Shown here: in pieces, positions 61,265 through 64,000 of the stretch | Layout of the letters: every line of letters begins with the position of its first letter | Position numbering within the stretch: position 1 is the first letter of the stretch | Origin: Portulaca oleracea | Taxonomy: Eukaryota > Streptophyta > Magnoliopsida > Caryophyllales > Portulacaceae | Length of the DNA: 64,000 bases | Direction of reading: 5' to 3' | NCBI GenBank assembly: GCA_029582165.1 | Contig: CM055892.1 | Coordinates: 4,125,347 to 4,189,346 of the forward strand | The notes under the pieces: model-generated | The model's input: the letters and a program-made list of their open reading frames with translations, nothing else | The model's database searches: none | What the model was told of the DNA's origin: nothing | Program-made: the position numbers and the translations under genes

Positions 61265-62679
61265 CCCCTTTGGCTGCCATACATGACTCGAATAAGGAAA
61301 AATATGAATACAAAGACAACTTGCTAGAGATGGAAAGATTACACTACAAAGTGACAGATTAGCTTGATGTACTCCACACTTTACACCTCAATGAGCCTCT
61401 TTCCCAATTTATCCCAATGAAATAAAGCAAGAATCCATGGCATGACACCTCACATGGGTTGCTCAACAAGGTAGCAAGTGGGTAAAACACCATGAATGCA
61501 TACATTGTCAAGAACCGGACAAAAGCTCTATTTCAAAATCCTGTCTGGGAAATAGGGATCCATGATGGTGCTAAAGCATAAACTTTACCAGCAGAAAGAT
61601 CAATTTTCTCGAACCAATTTAGGCTCTTGAATCGTCCAAAAAGCTTTTGTATTGATCAAGTTATGTCCTTGCGAAGTTGGTGCTGCCCAGTTGTGCGTCC
61701 AACCTGCACATCTAAGAAGAAACGCCAAAATGAACCCCTTAATGATCTTATTTGGTCTTCTAACAATCTCCGTGTGAAGGATAACACCACAAAATGGTAG
61801 GATCACTTGTGCTAAACAAAGAGAGCGCACTTGAGGATCATATTGGAAATCAACCCAACATTACACTAAAAATCATAATGCTATCTAATCCCAAATTGCA
61901 ATAAAAAACTCTTGATATTTTCCAAGCTTCTAATGAACTTAACCCCTAGAACTCTTCAATTTCCCAATAGAAGGCCTCAAGGACAGACCAAATAAGGACC
62001 AATTGCATTCCTCCAAGGTCCGAGATCTACCTTGAAATGAACACCGCTCCCAGATGGTGACTAAAATGATGCTCCAAGGACCCGGATCCACCTTGAAAGT
62101 GACCCCACAACCAAGTTTTAATTGTTGAGAGGGGAGGGAGGCTTCAAGCAAGATGGCAACCATGGGTGCGTCTAAATCGACCCAACCCCAATACTGTGCA
62201 GACTCTCCTTCTTGAAGAAGAGTTGCCCTCAACTCTTGGGGGTAAAAATCAAGGCATCCTCCATGAGTTTGTAATCCAACGTAGGAGCTTCCCAAAAGCC
62301 TAAGCATGGCCACACTGAGAACTCCTCCTTTCTTGAATGAGTAGCGATTCTTGAATGGGACTTGGGTTATCTCTTCTTCATATTAGCTTCCTCTTTCATT
62401 CCTAGCATTAATTATCTTGTTGAACTCAACAAGATATTCATCACAAGAAAGATGAAAGTTGAGGTAATCATGATGGACCTTACTTTCAATCAATCTTAGT
62501 TCAAGGATTGCCTTGCTAGGTTGATAAGGCATGACCTCCTCTTTTGGAAGTTCTGGAATTGGCTCCTCCTCCTTTAAGGGCTCTTCTTGGACCTCATCAA
62601 GCTCAAGGAGCTCTCCTTCCCTAGCCTTGAGATGGACTTCTTCTATCACCTCTTGTTCTTCCTTTTCACAAGGGGTTTC
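61265..62679 (-). mobile_element. Array unit 26 (truncated by copia LTR)
   Basis: PPT side, 3' non-coding part and gag 3' part (61977-62679, stop TGA). Gag is cut at AGGGGTTTC, where copia LTR sequence begins. The array may resume beyond the window if this is a simple insertion. Confidence 0.85.
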
Positions 62680-62758
62680 TGTTGGGTTTTAGGTTGTCTA
62701 CTTCCTAAACAGATACAGATTAATTGGCGGAATATTATAACAGTTATAAACAATTAAT
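62680..62758 (-). repeat. Copia LTR end fragment
   Basis: 79 bp identical to the terminal part of the LTR at 62947. It begins TGTTGGGTTTTAGG against array gag and ends at CAATTAAT, after which a 20-bp word (ATTAATTGGCGGAATATTA) is repeated. It is probably the end of a second LTR of the same minus-strand element, the rest lost by deletion. Confidence 0.65.
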
Positions 62759-62932
62759 TGGCGGAATATTACAATAAAATCTCAGATTTATTATCATGAA
62801 CATCAAAGATTAAAACTTTCATAAAGATTCAAAATTTTAGGCATAAATCTACTCTAGCATATTCATAATATAATTCAACTATTGACAAAATTAATTATGA
62901 ATACAAGTACAATACTTTGGCATGCAATTGGT
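62759..62932 (-). mobile_element. Copia-type leader remnant
   Basis: AT-rich non-coding sequence between the LTR fragment and the PBS. On the element's strand it is the start of the internal region. No gag frame is reached. Confidence 0.5.
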
Positions 62933-62945
62933 GGCTCTGATACCA
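62933..62945 (-). other. PBS of the copia-type element
   Basis: TGGTATCAGAGCC on the minus strand, one base after the LTR end CCCAACA. Same primer type as the gag-only array. Confidence 0.8.
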
Positions 62946-62946
62946 C

Positions 62947-63817
62947 TGTTGGGTTTTAGGTTGTCTACTTCCTAAACAGATACAGATTAATTGGCGGAAT
63001 ATTATAACAGTTATAAACAATTAATCAACACAATTGCAGAGGCTTCAGTAATTATACCTGATCGCTAATTCCTGCTGAAGAAGAGGTTGACCTTCCAGAT
63101 TCCAACGCTGAAACCCTCTACTGAAAAGTCCACGCAGCACTCCGGGAACCCGATTGCTAGATCGACCCGATCGAGACGAATCTTAATCTAAGATGTATGT
63201 GAGATTGTTTCAGGAAACTGATAGTTTTCCTAAAACTAGAACAGAATGGGGAGAGAAGAACTTAGGAAACCACTCTGGTGTTTCTCTAAGAGTCGAAGGT
63301 AGATGGTGTGAAATAATCTCTCCCAGAGACCCCTTTATATAGTGTTTAGAAAACCTAGGGATAGGGTTCAAAACCCTAAAGGGCCGAAAAGAGCAACGAC
63401 GGGATTTCTGGGCTCAACACGGTCCGTGTTGAAACAACACGGTCCGTGTTGGACTCCAGAAAGTCCAAACATTCGGCCCACGGTCAACACGGACCGTGGT
63501 GTCCCAACACGGACCGTGGTGTCCCAACACGGACCGTGTTGGGTCAACACGGACCGTGTTGACCCCAATTCGATCCGTGTTGGGCTGATTTTTCACATAA
63601 ATCAGTTTCCAACTTTTCTAAACTTGATACAATATCATTTAGGTTACATACATTGTTCCAGTAATCGACTTGTGTGACTCAAGAGGACCAAATAATATAG
63701 TTTGTAATTAAACTTATTTAATTACTAATTATAGAGGTCTCTAGCAAGACATATAATTACTATATTACTTTGGTTTAATCTCCATGTGTATCGAACATTG
63801 TCGGGACATTCCCAACA
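62947..63817 (-). repeat. Complete copia-type LTR (871 bp)
   Basis: Ends TGTTGGG and CCCAACA are a 7-bp inverted repeat. On the minus strand the PPT precedes it and the PBS follows it, so this one LTR joins two internal regions. It contains a cluster of 20-bp repeats at 63415-63582. Confidence 0.82.
63415..63582. repeat. 20-bp palindromic repeats in the copia LTR
   Basis: Copies of CAACACGG(T/A)CCGTG(T/G)TG start at 63415, 63435, 63485, 63505, 63525 and 63545, with a degenerate one near 63566. Each is self-complementary except for the central base and a few substitutions. The first two have central T; the next four have central A and sit exactly 20 bp apart. Confidence 0.88.
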
Positions 63818-63830
63818 ATCTCCCACTTGT
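63818..63830 (-). other. PPT of the copia-type element
   Basis: ACAAGTGGGAGAT directly before TGTTGGG on the minus strand, the wording commonly found at the 3' LTR of plant copia elements. Sequence to the right (to 64000) would then be the 3' end of an internal region; no coding part is recognisable in the 170 bp left. Confidence 0.7.
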
Positions 63831-64000
63831 CCCACAAGTGTTCGATTCCTTGAATTCCCTTGTCACTTACTGTCTCTAGTTCGGATAAGGTAAGCTGATG
63901 TCATCCTTATGTAAGACCCGAACGTTTCCTCGATCTCCGAGTTTAGACTTTGAAAACAGATGATCAACTATTGATTCAACCGAGCTCGGCCAAGCATTTT

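Larger units (their letters stand above)
7845..62679. repeat. Tandem array of gag-only LTR element units (macrosatellite)
   Basis: Seen: 23 recognisable PBS sites plus two disrupted ones, spaced mostly 2277-2300 bp. Between successive internal regions there is exactly one LTR, usually 396-398 bp, so the structure is (LTR-internal)n rather than separate insertions with two LTRs each. No target duplications separate units. Orientation is minus for 7845-16308, plus for 16309-23884 and minus for 23885-62679. Both ends are cut within gag: at 7845 against LTR debris and at 62679 by a copia LTR. Coding capacity is gag only. Known: gag-only non-autonomous elements (TR-GAG type) exist in plants and need another element's RT and integrase. 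That this array expanded by DNA recombination is inference from shared mutations. Confidence 0.92.

Noticed and set aside
7845..62679. CRISPR-like or bacterial repeat array.
   Set aside because: The repeat unit is 2.3 kb with LTR, PBS and gag, and the surrounding sequence is plant nuclear DNA.
7845..62679. A family of tandemly duplicated host genes.
   Set aside because: Each unit has PBS and PPT next to TG...CA LTR ends, the protein is gag-like, and every copy seen is broken. This is an element array, not a gene cluster.
63342..63677. Open frames on both strands over the CACGG/CCGTG repeats.
   Set aside because: The repeats keep several frames open. The sequence is LTR, and the translations are low-complexity repeats.

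Overview
The window is nuclear DNA of a flowering plant, most likely a eudicot. The evidence is a spliced plant-type BRCA2 gene end, hAT and Stowaway-like elements, and nested Ty3 and copia LTR retrotransposons. There are no bacterial operons, RNA genes or CRISPR arrays. Almost all of the sequence is repeat-derived.

Layout. (1) 1-2620: the 5' end of a BRCA2-like DNA repair gene on the minus strand. It has four exons in one consistent phase, the last two carrying BRC-repeat motifs, and runs off the left edge. A hAT-type element (427-1235) with a perfect 8-bp target duplication sits in intron 3. (2) 2620-3957: AT-rich intergenic DNA with a Stowaway-like MITE. (3) About 3957-7844: nested LTR-retrotransposon debris. 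A Ty3-like element (about 4397-7323) with a truncated, stop-containing gag appears to sit inside another GC-palindrome-rich LTR. A second hAT-type element (5190-5755) interrupts the 5' LTR, and the 3' LTR preserves the empty site. (4) 7845-62679: a tandem array of about 25 units of one gag-only, non-autonomous LTR element. The period is about 2.29 kb, and one 397-bp LTR lies between successive internal regions. (5) 62680-64000: a copia-type LTR region with a PBS on one side and a polypurine tract on the other, which cuts off the last array unit.

The array is the main feature. Each unit is LTR - initiator-Met-tRNA type PBS - A-rich leader - gag (338 codons plus stop in the most complete copies) - about 0.6 kb 3' non-coding region - PPT - next LTR. 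No protease, RT or integrase is present anywhere. Units 1-4 and 9-26 are on the minus strand; units 5-8 are on the plus strand, giving two orientation switches (16308/16309 and 23884/23885). The second switch is a near-perfect gag hairpin with a 31-bp loop. No gag copy is intact. Units 13-24 share the same inactivating mutations, so they multiplied as DNA after gag was already dead. This points to unequal exchange, gene conversion or insertion of circular concatemers rather than retrotransposition. Chimeric units, shared sub-unit blocks seven units apart and unit-specific deletions support continued recombination.

The only host gene with a recognisable function is the BRCA2 fragment. The LTR/gag array is best described as a retrotransposon-derived macrosatellite that could also template hairpin or antisense RNA.
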